From Achatina immaculata (Eukaryota; Mollusca; Gastropoda; Stylommatophora; Achatinidae), in the NCBI GenBank assembly GCA_009760885.1, contig CM019699.1, forward strand, positions 43,226,268 to 43,290,267: a DNA stretch of 64,000 nt, given 5' to 3'. A program made the position numbers and the translations under genes. The notes beneath the pieces were generated by a model. It was not told the origin of the DNA. It searched no databases and saw nothing but the letters and a program-made list of their open reading frames with translations. This document shows positions 10,293-21,558 of this stretch, piece by piece. Position 1 is the stretch's first letter. Each line of letters opens with the position of its first letter.

Positions 10293-11472
10293 TGGATTTG
10301 TTGAAGGAAAGGGAACACACAATGCCATTTATGCTTTACGAACACTAACAGAAAGAGCTTTAGAAGTACAGAAAGATCTCTACTTATGCTTCATTGATTA
10401 CACCAAGGCATTTGACAAGGTGAAACATAATGAAATTATTAAAATGCTTGAAGACATCAATATAGACGGCAAAGACTTGAGGATTGTAAAACATCTATAC
10501 TGGCAGCAAGAAGCAGCAGTTCGAGTTGAAAATGGAATTGGAAAATACCAACCTATAAAACAAGGGGTGCGACAAGGATGTGTACTATCTCCAGACCTTT
10601 TTTCTCTGTACAGTGAGAATATTCTAAGAACAATCATCACAGAACCAGGCATAAAAATTGGAGGATACAATATTAACAACCTTCGGTATGCTGACGACAC
10701 AGTACTGATAGGGAGAACCAACAAGACCTGCAAAATCTCTTGGATAAAGTCGCCAAAGAAAGTGAACAGAAAGGCCTTACTTTTGAACATCAAAAAGACA
10801 GAGACTATGGTTATATCTAAGAAACAGAATCCACCAGCATGCAGTATTCAATTAAATGGAACTATTCTAAAGCAGGTGCAGAAATTTAAATACCTTGGAG
10901 CAGTAATAACTTCAGATGGGAAATGCAAAACAGAAATTAGGAACAGAATAGGCCAGGCAAAGACTGCATTTCAGAGAATGAGAAACATATTAGCTAACAC
11001 ATCGTTATCAATGAATGTTAGAAAACAAGTCTTAAAATGCTATATTGAACCTATCTTGTTATATGGAAGTGAATCATGGACAATAGGCAAGTCTGCACAA
11101 AAATCATTGGAAGCAAGCAGAAATGTGGTTTATTAGAAGAATGTTGCGAATCCCCTGGACAGCAAAAATAACTAATGAAGAATATATGAGAAGAGCTGGA
11201 GAGACAAAAAACCTTGTCAAAAAGATAAGAGAGAGACAATGTACTTTCATAGGACATGCAATGAGAAGAGGGGGCATTGAAAATATTATAACAACAGGAA
11301 AAATAGAAGGAAGAAGATGAAGAGGAAGACCAAGAGAAATTATACTGGACAGTCTGGCGGGATGGTGTGAGAGGAGATCACCAACTGAACTGATGGCCTG
11401 CATGAAGGATCGTGTACTCTGGAGAAGCATAATAGCCAACGCCAGTCAGCACGGCACCTGATGATGATGATG
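10293..11472 (+). mobile_element. RTE-like LINE, 5'-truncated, with 10-bp target duplication
   Basis: This splits the 53-bp array. The word acacagactt at 10283-10292 and 11473-11482 is the target-site duplication. The frame open from 10267 to 11136 covers the reverse transcriptase from the finger region onward: [12 protein letters not shown] (first catalytic Asp), [26 protein letters not shown] (YADD, the catalytic pair), and the thumb [14 protein letters not shown] +1 shift near 11130 moves the C-terminal part to 11123-11320 ([26 protein letters not shown]), where a TGA at 11318-11320 interrupts it before the GRPRE motif. The tail is (gat)n. The endonuclease is absent. The catalytic motifs are intact, but the missing 5' part and the breaks make it dead. 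A second 3' copy lies at 43566-43932. Confidence 0.93.
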
Positions 11473-11590
11473 ACACAGACTTACCTTAGCAAGAAGAGAT
11501 ATATTTTATTTGTTTAAGTATCAACACACAGACTTACCTTAGCAAGAAGAGACATTATTTGTTTAAATGACCAACACACAGAAATGTACA
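11473..11590. repeat. 53-bp minisatellite, right part
   Basis: Two further copies plus a partial one (acacagacttaccttagcaa at 11473 and 11526). Confidence 0.9.
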
Positions 11591-12295
11591 TTTAGCCATG
11601 TTCTGTGTGAATTTCTTTTTCAAATCTGTATGATTTATTTCTTCTCTCTGTCACTAAAGAAAAATACAGAACTAAAACTAGCTCCATAGAAAGGAAGAAA
11701 TTATACAGATGTATAAACATTCAGCTTTATATAAACCTAGTGGGTGCAAGATCTACAACTGGAGACAATTTAGGGAAGGGACAGGACCCAGCTGCAACCC
11801 ACAAATCCATGGCCAATGTATTACGGTACTGGGTGGTTAGGCTCAAAACCCATCTAACCGACAACCAAGGATTTCCTCTCCAAGGATACTGTGTGCTAGT
11901 TATGCAGCATATTAAATACATCCATACAAATTACATGATATGCAATACATATAACCAAGTCAAGCAATTAAAATCAATCAACATTTATTTATCCACACTA
12001 CATACACCATATTAACGTCATAACAGACAATGCGTATGCAGGACATCAACATGTATCATCATGAGTGTAATAACCATGCGATCAATATAATGTAAGTACC
12101 ACCTTAATGTAGTAATGCTCTAAGTAGTAACTGAAGTCATATGGACCCAATTTGCATGGGCGTTCCTGGCCCCCATACATACATACATTCATATAAATTG
12201 CGCCACCGCTAGTGCTGCTCTTATGAACCTCATATCTCCTCATATCACCAGGTGCCACTGGACTTCTGCACTTGCAACGACTGCTGCTATGATCC
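11591..12295. other. no gene recognised
   Basis: Unique sequence. A segment at 11740-11920 of normal base composition has a 91-codon plus-strand frame and a 64-codon minus-strand one, neither with a recognisable domain. It may be part of an old interspersed repeat. Confidence 0.4.
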
Positions 12296-12595
12296 CCCTC
12301 CTGATACTACACATAATCTCCATTGTGCTAATGCACTGAATTACCATACATATCTCCCCATTATGCTATTGCATTGAATTATCACACATATCTCCCCTTT
12401 GTGCCAATGCATTGAATAATCACACATATCCCCTTTGTGCCAATGCACTGAATAATCACATATATCCCCTTTGTGCCAATGCACTGAATAATCACAAATA
12501 TCACGCCCTTGTTCTAAAGCATTGAATTATCACACACATGTCCCCTTATGCCAATGTACCAAATAATCATACATACCTCCCCCTTTCCAAGAATT
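12296..12595. repeat. about 36-bp degenerate minisatellite
   Basis: Units share ctttgtgccaatgcactgaa followed by taatcacacatat, with indels, about 8 copies. Confidence 0.85.
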
Positions 12596-13038
12596 ATCAT
12601 GTGATAGTGCACATCAATGATTGTGCAGCTGTCTGCTGCCGGGTTAGGTATCTCCTGATACCTGTGACATAGTATTATCCATGCAAATGAAACATGATGA
12701 CTTAATGTGTGCCCATCCAAATATATAACGAATATCGTCAGGAATCAGAGAATCTCCACATAAGACGAGAATGACATAATTCACAATACATTTCACAAAC
12801 AATAGAGGTTGGCTGTGGCTAAGTATAAGCACAGACGAACCGAAGCTAAGCTTGCCATTTCCCCAGGCTTTTCTCTCCTTCTCCATACGCATTCCTCGAC
12901 ATATTGGTCTTCATATGTTCGGATCACGTGAGCAAGGCCGCCTCAAAAGCCGTACACACTTATGGGCATCAATTGCTTGCTCACATTTGGCTAAGATGTG
13001 ACATTTTGGAAGTTAAGGAGATCTGCTGTTTCCCTTGT
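12596..13038. other. no gene seen
   Basis: Unique sequence of mixed composition with no recognisable motif, frame or repeat. Confidence 0.45.
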
Positions 13039-14062
13039 TTAAGTATCAATCAATCAAGTGCCGTGTCGCGTGGCTTAGACGATCATTTCTCTCCACAATT
13101 CCCTGTCTTTAGAGTTGATTATGAAATCTGCCGGTGACTTTCTTCCATGCCACACTGACAGTCCATCCAGTAACGTCTCTCTCTGTCTTCCTCTGTCTCT
13201 TATTCCCTCAATTTTTCCAGTTGCCACAATGTGTTCCAATTTTCCTCTTCTCAGAAAATGTCCTACAAATCTCGTTTGTCTGCCTATGATCTTTGCTGTA
13301 ATTTGCCTTTTAACTCCAGCCTCTCTTAAGACTTCTTCATTGGTTTTCTTGGCTGTCCACGGTATCTTCAACATCCTTCTTATGAAGAACATTTCTATGG
13401 CCTCCATTTCTCGCTGTACTATCTTATTCATGGACCATGCTTCACACCCATAAAACAAAATTGGTTCGATGTAACATTTAATTACCCGGAATCATATTTC
13501 CATTGATATGGATCTGTTGCACAAGATGTATCTCATTGTCTGGAATGCTGACTTGGCCTGAGCACGTCTGTTTTTTATTTCGTTGTGACATTTCCCATCA
13601 GCTGTTATAATTGTTCCTAAGTACTTGAATCTATCAACTTGTTTCAGATTTGTGCCATCGATGGTAATGCTACATTTTGGTGGTATTCTTTTCCTTGAGA
13701 TGACCATCACTTCAGTCTTCTTTTTATTCAGACTGAGACCTTTAATTTTACTTTCACGAACCACGATGTCCAGAAGAGCCTGTAGGTCCCCTTCACTTTT
13801 AGCAATCATAGCTGTGTTGTCTGCATATCTTAAGTTGTTAGGGTTGTACCAGCCAATTAATATCCCTGGCAAGTTCTCTATATTTCTCATATCTTCCCTG
13901 TACAAGGAGAAGAGGTCAGGAGATAGAACATATCCTTGTCTCACTTCTAATTTTATGTCTTGGAATGGTCCTATTTGGTTCTCAACCTTCACTGGTGCTG
14001 ATTGCTTCCTGTATATGTTTTTGATGAGTTTCAGATCTTTAAGGCGTATATCTACTGTGCCT
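13039..14062 (-). mobile_element. RTE-like LINE, 5'-truncated, mutated catalytic site
   Basis: Minus-strand frames at 14142-13492 and 13458-13075 cover RT from the palm to the C-terminus. Visible motifs are [16 protein letters not shown] (G and C of the usual GVRQGC replaced), LRYADNTAMI (the second catalytic Asp of YADD is now Asn), FKYLGTIITADGKC, FFIRRMLKIPWTAKKTNEE and GHFLRRGKLEHI. The break between frames is a shift near 13480. The 3' tail on the minus strand is (ttga)n at 13044-13055. It is related to, but clearly diverged from, the copy at 10293-11472. Endonuclease missing. Edges are approximate and no target duplication was found. Confidence 0.9.
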
Positions 14063-14079
14063 GTACACTGACGTGACAA

Positions 14080-14250
14080 CAAGGCACCAGCTGAAATAGT
14101 ATTTACTGAATCCCTGTGCACTGAATAAAGACGTTCTAACACCAGCTGAAATAGTGTTTGCTGAATGCGTGTGCACTGAATAAAGACGTTCTAAAACCAA
14201 CTGAAATAGTGTTTGCTGAATGCGTGTGCACTGAATAAAGACGTTCTAAA
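14080..14250. repeat. 55-bp minisatellite, 3 copies
   Basis: Unit contains gtgtgcactgaataaagacg and ctgaaatagtgtttgctgaa. Each unit carries an AATAAA hexamer (gaataaag). Confidence 0.9.
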
Positions 14251-14747
14251 ACCAGCTCTCAGGCTTGCCACTTAACACCAATACAAGTCTTTAGGAACAG
14301 CCAAGAGTGTGGGTCCAAATTCACGACATAAGTTTTATTGTATGAGAAGATGAGTGTTGATATGGATGGAGGATGAGATGAAGCCACGAGACTTGACAAG
14401 TATATAAACATGATTACCGCCGTGATTACGCCATTGGGAAGAAACCTCTAGCAACATCAAAAATCAAACATCTTCATACTCACAAGTTCGACGAAAACTT
14501 CCGACAAATTCACGAATTCCAAAACAAAAAAAACTACATCACTGGCTATTCCTAATTCACAAACAAGAACTAACTGACCTAAACAGGAGATTATTACACT
14601 GTAGACCACGTTACGAATTTCTATTACAAACTCGTTACAAAAAAACAGATTCTACACTCCAAAATCTAGAACAGCACTAACTTGATAAAATATTTCCCGG
14701 TTACATCTTTCCTTGAACTAAACTCACGCCCAAAAATCTACCCAAAA
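14251..14747. other. no gene seen
   Basis: Unique A/T-rich sequence with only short frames. Confidence 0.45.
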
Positions 14748-15107
14748 CAGTAATATCCCTCTTACTGTAAACAACAGCCACCTTAAACAGTAATATCCCT
14801 CTTACTGTAAACAACAGCCACCTTAAACAGTAATATCCCTCTTACTGTAAACAACAGCCACCTTAAACAGTAATATCCCTCTTACTGTAAACAACAGCTA
14901 CCTTAAACAGTAATATCCCTCTTACTGTAAACAACAGCTACCTTAAACAGTAATATCCCTCTTACTGTAAACAACAGCCACCTTAAACAGTAATATCCCT
15001 CTTACTGTAAACAACAGCCACCTTAAACAGTAATATCCCTCTTACTGTAAACAACAGCCACCTTAAACAGTAATATCCCTCTTACTGTAAACAACAGCTA
15101 CCTTAAA
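14748..15107. repeat. 40-bp minisatellite, 9 copies
   Basis: Core cagtaatatccctcttactg, period exactly 40 bp. Copies are almost identical (gccacc versus gctacc), suggesting recent expansion. Confidence 0.97.
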
Positions 15108-15783
15108 CAAACATCTGGTGAAACTCCCACTATGTGATTACAATTTGTCTGCTGTTTACACAAACAAGCTACTACAAATCACGGCAAAATTCTGTGAAAT
15201 TTACAAGACGAAATATTTTGTTATTACTCCAGAACTTAAAGGACTAAATCATGAGTGATCCTATTAATATATATAGTTTTAAATTGTACATTTGCGTTCT
15301 GTCATTAAAGAAGGAAAAATTATATATTTTCTCATTATTGTTGCTGTTGTGTGTTCATTGTACAAGATGTGTGAGGATAGTGGTTTTATCATCTGTCTCA
15401 TTCTTACATGTTTAGGTAAACTAAGGAGATAAAAAACATGTTTAGGTAAATTAAGCAGAGAAAGACATGTTTAGGTAAGCGAAGTGGAGAGAAACAAGTT
15501 GATTCGTCTAACAACTAGTTGGCGACATTATTACATGAAAGTATCACTTTTCTAACCAAAATAAACTGTGAAGCTGATACTGATATGTAATATAGCAATG
15601 CCACTGGTCCTGAAAATATTTTGATTCAAAAGATGGCTCTTAATATTAAATCGATTACACGGCAACAAAGCACAGTTTGAGGACCACTCTTGGTAGGAGA
15701 TATACTGTAGGGGAAATAAATACAAATATTTTGAGTCAACAAGATAATAATTCAAGTTACGGGACTTTGACTGAAAAAATCAA
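15108..15783. other. mostly unique, one small repeat
   Basis: Three copies of about 32 bp starting acatgtttaggtaaa lie at 15405-15500. Otherwise there is no frame or motif. Confidence 0.5.
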
Positions 15784-16605
15784 TTTTGGATACCGACGAG
15801 TCCGGCCTTACAGATAAATTGGGTGAATTCATTTTCTTCTCGAATAGGGTTTTAGTAGATAAGGTAAGCCTGTCTTCACTGGCTAGCAAAATAGGACTTG
15901 AAATTAACAAGGACAAAACAAAAATAATGAAAATTCCCATCAATCAAAATGGAAAAATACACATAGAAGGGACAGATATTGAAGAAGTCAATCAATTTGC
16001 ATACCTTGGCAGCTACATAGACCAGGATGGTGACACTAGAAAGGAAGTTAGAATCAGAATTGCAAAAGCAACATCAGTCTTCAAGAATCTTGAGAACATA
16101 TGCAATTCAAAAGTTATAAGCACAAAAACCAAGTTAAAACTATTCAATTCAAATGTAATATCCACCCTCATTTATGCATGCGAAAGCTGGAAAACAACTA
16201 AAGAAATAGACAAGAAATTAGATTCTTTTGAAAACAAATGCCTAAGGAAAATACTCGGCATCAAGTGGAATGAATTCAAGAACAATGCAGAGATAAGACA
16301 GATGACTGAACAACAACCAGTCTCATGGGTGATCAGGAAAAGCAGAAGGACATATGTTGGTCACTTGATGAGAAGAAATGATCAGAGAATCCCAAAACAA
16401 GATATCAAGTGGAACACAACAGGCCGAAGAAAAAGAAGCAGACCGCGTGAAACTCTGAAGAGGACATTATTAAGAGAGGCCAAATTAACAGGCATAAAAT
16501 CCTTTGATGAGGTTGAAAGACTCGCCGAAGACAGGAAAAATTGGCGAACTACTTTGGGAGCCCTATGTGACGTTTAACGGCACGGGAAGGATATAAGTTA
16601 TGAGA
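15784..16605 (+). mobile_element. LINE fragment: RT thumb and C-terminal region
   Basis: One uninterrupted frame runs from 15786 to 16577. From about residue 33 it matches the post-catalytic part of a non-LTR reverse transcriptase: GLEINKDKTKIM, FAYLGSYIDQDGDTRKEV, IYACESWKTTKEI, ENKCLRKILGIKW and GHLMRRND, then an Arg-rich GRRKRSRPRETLKRT, ending in DRKNWRTTLGALC. The first 30 or so residues do not fit the domain and probably come from the flank. The YADD core and endonuclease are missing (5' truncation). Clade uncertain. It differs from the RTE-like copies here and is closer to the fragment at 51172-51420. Confidence 0.85.
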
Positions 16606-17623
16606 TAAGAAAACAAAAATGGCATCCAAGAAACAAAGAATGAAATCCAAAGAGGCAACCTTCATCTATGATCTGGCAACTTTTCATTGCTGCCCGATAA
16701 GCAAACGACAAACAAGCCACCATTTTGTTGACCTAGTTAGAGTTACATTATTACATAATCAGCATGGAGCAAAAAGCTAACATTAAATTCTGTTTAAAAC
16801 TCGGAAAAAGTGCCACTGAGACAGTTGAATTGATGTGACAAGTTTATGGGGATAATTGTTTATCTCGTGCACAGATATTCAGGTGGTATTCACGATTCAA
16901 AAGTGATGTGGAAAAGATTACAAATGCAGCTAGACATGGACGCCCAATTTCTTTTCGTAATGAGGAACTCATTGCAAAAGTCAGAGAACGGATACAAGAA
17001 GATCTTTGTTTGACTGTGAGGATGATGATGATGGCAGATGAATTTAGTGTTAACTGAGAGACCATTAGTAAAATTTTAGTGGAAGATTTGGGCAAGAAAA
17101 AAGTTGCTTGCCACTTTCTACTACATTCGTTGTCTGATGACCAAAAACATCAGTGTGTTGAACACAAAAGACATCATCAAAATGTGTCGCAGAAATAAAC
17201 ATTTCTTAAATTTGATTGTTGCAGAAGATGAAACATGGATTTTCCGCTATGATCCGACAATTAAACGCCAGAGTGCTCAGTGGAAGACATCATCATCACC
17301 AAAAGGCAAAAAACTCGTCCTGAAAAGTCGAAAGTGAATACAGTGCTGATGTGCTTCTACGACGGCAAAGGAGTTATTCACAAAGAATTTATTCCAGAGG
17401 GACAGACTGTCACTGCCAAAGTTCAAGTATTTTGAGACGCCTGTTGCAAAGGATTCTCCGAGTCCGCTGGCAGTTGTTTCCTTCTTCATGATAAATCACC
17501 GGCTCACCAGATGGTAGTTGTACAGGACATTTGGCCCCAAAACAAGTGTGTGTTCTCAGCCATCCACCCTATACCCTAGAGTTGTCTCCCTGCGATTATT
17601 TTTTATTTCCAACATTAAAGTTA

Positions 17624-18915
17624 CAAGGGTTGATTGATACGTTTTCGGCATAAGATACAAATACTTGAAACTCACAGTTGATATTAAATGCATTTGTAGA
17701 TCAGGTTAATGTAAGATTAAACACCAAGTTTCAAGAAATTAACTGCAACCAATTTTTTTACAGGCTACTGAAGTGGTAAGGGGTGGCAGAAATTGAAAAA
17801 ATGGATACAATTTCTCATCGAGCAGTCATTCGCTACCTCTGTATCAAGGACTTATCATCGAAGGAGATCCATGAGGATATGGTAGAGACTATAGGGGAGA
17901 GTGCCCCTTCTTACAGTACAGTGAAGAAATGGGTAGCTCAGTTCAAACATGGAAAGGAGAGTCTGGAAGATGATCCTCGTCCAGGAAGACCAAGAACGGT
18001 AACCACCGATGAAACTACCCGCAGAATCCATGACATGATATTGGAGGATCGACGACTAACTGAGCGATACATTGCTACTGAGTTAGGAATCTCCCAGGAA
18101 CGTGTTCATGCCATTATTCACAATGATCTCCAAATGACGAAGGTCTCTGCTCGATGGGTTCCAAAACTTCTTGGAACTGATAACAAACGACAGCGTCTCA
18201 ACATTTCAAGAGACAGTCTTGGCCATTTTTCTGCAGATCCTGAAAAGTTTCTTCAATAATTTGTGACTATGGATGAGACTTGGGTTCATCATTTTCAACC
18301 AGAAACCAAAGAACAGTTAAAGCAGTGGAAACATCATGGATCCCCACCTCCAAAGAAAGCAAGGGTGGTTCTGTCTGCAGGCAAAGTGATGGCTTCCATC
18401 TTTTGGGATTCAGAAGGTGTGCTTTTGGTAGACTATCTTCAAAAGGACAGAACGGTCACCGGGGCCTATTAAATTAATCTTGTGAAGCAACTGCGGGTCA
18501 AATTGAAGGAAAAAGCGTCGACGGAAATTGACGAAAGAGTCATCTTTCATCAAGACAATGTTCAAGTTCACAAATCGGTGGTGGCAATGGCTGCCATCCA
18601 TGAATGCGGCTTCCAACTTCTTGAACATCCCCCTTATTCCCCAGATTTGGCCCCTTCAGACTATTACCTGTTTACCAAACTCAAAAATGAGATCAGTGGT
18701 CACAAATTTGCTTCAGATGATGACATCATTCATGCTGTAGACCACTTTCTACTGACACAAGATGCTGACTTTTACAAAGAATGGATCCGTGTGCTCCAGG
18801 ATCGCTGGACTAAGTGCATAAATTTGCAAGGGGACTATGTTGAGAAATAACTAAAAAAAGTTGTCCACAAATAATCCGTTGTACCTTATGCCGAGAACTT
18901 ATCAATCAACACTCA
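17624..18915 (+). mobile_element. mariner transposon (about 1.29 kb), inserted at TA in an older mariner
   Basis: TA dinucleotides at 17622-17623 and 18916-18917 flank terminal inverted repeats of about 34 bp: left caagggttgattgatacg then ttcggcataaga, and right the complement of ccttatgccgagaac then ttatcaatcaacac. Total length is standard for mariner. It carries one near-complete transposase gene (17801-18850) with two in-frame stops. A second copy of the same family, opposite in orientation, lies at 19972-21266. Confidence 0.95.
17801..18850 (+). pseudogene. mariner D,D34D transposase with two in-frame stops
   Basis: The ATG at 17801 is better than the upstream GTG because it is the first ATG and gives 349 codons, the usual length. 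An N-terminal helix-turn-helix pair covers about residues 1-110 (AVIRYLCIKDLSSKEIHEDM, then STVKKWVAQFKHG, then RPGRPRT). The catalytic triad is complete: Asp158 in MDETWVHHF, Asp252 in FHQDN, and Asp287 in SPDLAPSDYYLF, with exactly 34 residues between the last two. TAA stops at 18257-18259 and 18470-18472 replace what the sister copy reads as CAA (Gln) and TAC (Tyr). There are no frameshifts, so this is a recently inactivated copy. The cut-and-paste enzyme would act on the element ends at TA targets. Confidence 0.93.
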
Positions 18916-19076
18916 TAACATTGAAAAGGCGCTTCTTTGACGATACTGATGACATTCAAAGGCCAGTAACATCGAGTTTAAGGGCTATACTAACAGAAGA
19001 AATGCAGAGGTCGTTCCAATGTTTGTTAGATCGTGGCACTCGCTGTATCATTGCACAAGGAGCTTGCTTTGAATAA

Positions 19077-19764
19077 AATATCTTTAACTGTTGTTTATTT
19101 CATTTTTTAATGGAATTTGTCTCATTTCTTAATTATCAGAGCTTATACTTTAAATACAACTAGGAGCAGCTTTATTAGTTAGCATGCGCACAGTCGTCAC
19201 GGTACGCTTAACACTTAAATCATTCAAAAATATGCAGGACAAAGAAACAGGGAAACAATACAAAATATATATTTACATGTGTGCTACGCCACAAACAGGA
19301 ATGGAAAAAGCGATAAAGAAAGTCTTCATTTAAACATTCTCAGCACTCTCTCACTCGCGCTACAGGACGCTGCCTGTTAGAAGTCTCAGCTAAGTGCTCC
19401 ATTTTCTCTGTTTGTTTTCTTCCCAGTGTTAAGTGTTACATATCAGTCACGTGATTTTGTATTTGACCTTCTGTCCTCACATCATTGTTGTGTTATGTTT
19501 TTGTATGATTAAAGTGTAAACCAAGATGTCACAACAGTGTATTTCTTATTAACAAAACTCTTTCTACTTGTTGTGTGATTAAGGTATAAAACAAGATGTC
19601 TCACCTGTGTGCTGGTTATTAACAAAATTCTTTCTACTTGACCTGGTAAAGACTGACTGTGTCATCGTATGAGGAGCAGATTCTCACTCAGAAATGTCCT
19701 CGTCTTCTTGTCCTGACATTCTGAACCAGACATATCCGTGAGATGTAAGCAAAATGTATAGTCG
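19077..19764. other. no gene seen; one diverged duplication
   Basis: Unique sequence, except for a diverged direct duplication near 19485-19635 (gattaaagtgtaaaccaaga and gattaaggtataaaacaaga, about 70 bp apart). Confidence 0.45.
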
Positions 19765-19875
19765 CCTGTCTACCTAGTTACTTGTCTACCTAGTTACTTG
19801 TCTACCTAGTTACTTGTCTACCTAGTTACTTGTCTACCTAGTTACTTGTCTACCTAGTTACTTGTCTACCTACCC
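19765..19875. repeat. 16-bp minisatellite
   Basis: Unit gtctacctagttactt, about 7 tandem copies. Confidence 0.95.
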
Positions 19876-19904
19876 ACTCAGCTGCTTTTCCCCTGTCTGT
19901 CTAC

Positions 19905-19954
19905 CTACCTATCTTTATACCTACCTACCTACCTACCTACCTACCTACCTACCT
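19905..19954. repeat. (TACC)n microsatellite
   Basis: Run of tacc repeats, interrupted at the start. Confidence 0.95.
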
Positions 19955-19971
19955 ATCCATCACCTGACCTA

Positions 19972-21266
19972 CCATGAGTGTTTGATAAGTTCTCGGCATA
20001 AAGTACAACGGATTATTTGTGGACAACTTTTTTTAGTTAGTTCTCAACATAGTCCCCTTGCAAGTTTATGCACTTAGTCCAGCGATCCTGGAGCATACGG
20101 ATCCATTTTTTGTAAAAGTCAACATCTTGTGTCAGTAGAAAGTGGTCTACAGCATGAATGACGTCATCATCTGAAGCAAATTTGCTACCAGTGAGCTCCT
20201 TTTTGAGTTTGGTAAACAGGTAATAGTCTGAAGGGGCCAACTGTGGGGAATAAGGGGGACGTACAAGAAACTGGAAGCCGCATTCATGAATGGCAGCCAT
20301 TGCCACCGCCGACTTATGAACTGGAGCATTGTCTTGATGAAAGATGACTCCTCTCGTCAATTTCCCTCAATTCTTTTCTTTCAGTCTGACCCGCAGTTGC
20401 TTCACAAGATTAGCGTAATAGGCCCCGGTGACAGTTCTGTCCTTTTGAAGATAGTCTACCAACAGCACACCTACTGAATCCAAAAAGATGGAACCCATCA
20501 CTTTGCCTGCAGACAGAACCACCCTTGCTTTCTTTGGAGGTGGGGATCCATGATGTTTCCACTGTTTTGACTGTTCTTTGGTTTCTGGTTGAAAATGATG
20601 AACCCAAGTCTCATCCATAGTCACAAATTGCTGAAGAAACTTTTCAGGATCTGCAGAAAAATGGCCAAGATTGTCTCTTGACATGTTGAGACGCTGTCGT
20701 TTGTTATCAGTTCCAAGAAGTTTTGGAACCCATCGAGCAGAGACCTTTGTCACTTAAAGATCATTGTGAATAATGGCATGAACACGTTCCTGGGAGATGC
20801 CCAACTCAGTAGCAATGTATCGCTCAGTTAGTCGTTGATCCTCCATTATCATGTCATGGATTATGCTTGTGGTTTCATCGGTTTTTACCGTTCTTGGTCT
20901 TCCTGGACGAGGATCATCTTCCAGACTCTCCCTTCCATGTTTGAACTGAGCTGCCCATTTCTTCACTGTACTATAAGAAGGGGCACTTTCCCCTATAGTC
21001 TCTACCATATCCTCATGGATCTCCTTCAACGATAAGCCCTTGATGCAGAGGTAGCGAAAATGACTGCTCGATGAGAAATTTTATTCATTTTCTCAATTCA
21101 TGCCACCCCTTACCACTTCAGTAGCCTGTAAAAAAAATTGGTTGCAGTTAATTTCTTGAAGCTTGGTGTTTAATCCTACATTAACGTGATCTACAAATGC
21201 ACCTAATATCAGATGTGGGTTTCTAGTATTTGTACCTTATGCCGAGAACTTATCAGTCACCCCTCG
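19972..21266 (-). mobile_element. mariner transposon (about 1.30 kb), same family as 17624-18915, inverted
   Basis: Flanked by TA at 19970-19971 and 21267-21268. Terminal repeats: left gagtgtttgataagttctcg then gcataaagtac, and right the complement of ttatcagtcacccctcg. It lies in the opposite orientation to the copy 1.06 kb to the left, with very similar sequence throughout. The inserted TA sits next to the TACC microsatellite. Confidence 0.95.
20037..21088 (-). pseudogene. mariner D,D34D transposase, inactivated
   Basis: Reads on the minus strand from the ATG at 21088. An extra T near 21058 (cattttcgc versus cattcgc in the sister) shifts the frame after ten or so codons. A TAA stop at 20754-20756 follows HAIIHNDL, and a TGA at 20367-20369 follows LKEKN, where paired indels relative to the sister alter a few residues. 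The catalytic residues remain: MDETWVHHF, FHQDN, and APSDYYLF. The conserved SPDLAP is SPQLAP here. The stops differ in position from those of the sister, so the two copies were inactivated independently. Confidence 0.92.
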
Positions 21267-21469
21267 TAGCTGCCTTCCCACCTAGCTACCTGTTTTCACG
21301 CCTTGCGGAACGTCTTATCCAGTACCTAGGTGTCAGTTTCCTGACGAGAGATTATTTGTCCGTTTTGTTTGCCTTTTGTCCGTTCCGCTGTCCGTCTGAG
21401 GCGAAATGTTTTCACTACATGGTTAAAGTTGTCAGGCCAGAACTACTGTGATCTGGGTATATCTCCTTA

Positions 21470-21524
21470 GTCCGTCTTTGTGTCTAGTATTTCTATATAT
21501 CTCCTTAGTCCGTCTTTGTGTCTA

Positions 21525-21558
<34 letters not shown>

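Larger units (their letters stand above)
16764..19076 (+). pseudogene. older mariner transposase, split by a younger mariner
   Basis: The ATG at 16764 opens with EQKANIKFCLKLGKSATET, the helix-turn-helix start of a mariner-family transposase. Stops follow near residue 24 and later, with shifts. The catalytic landmarks survive in pieces: DETWIF near 17228, LLHDKSPAHQ near 17490 (the usual Asn after Asp is Lys), and ELSPCDYFLF near 17575. The frame reaches PTLKL at the TA at 17622-17623, breaks for the inserted mariner, and resumes at 18916 with TLKRRFFDDTDDIQ, ending in ACFE and TAA at 19074-19076. With the insert removed it is about 340 codons, the usual mariner size. Heavily decayed. Terminal inverted repeats were not identified. 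Confidence 0.88.

Noticed and set aside
14080..14250. Repeated AATAAA hexamers as polyadenylation sites
   Set aside because: They are part of a 55-bp tandem unit and no gene ends here.
15786..15880. N-terminal 30 residues of the frame at 15786 as part of the reverse transcriptase
   Set aside because: They do not fit the RT thumb region that starts at about GLEINKDKTK, and probably come from the insertion flank.
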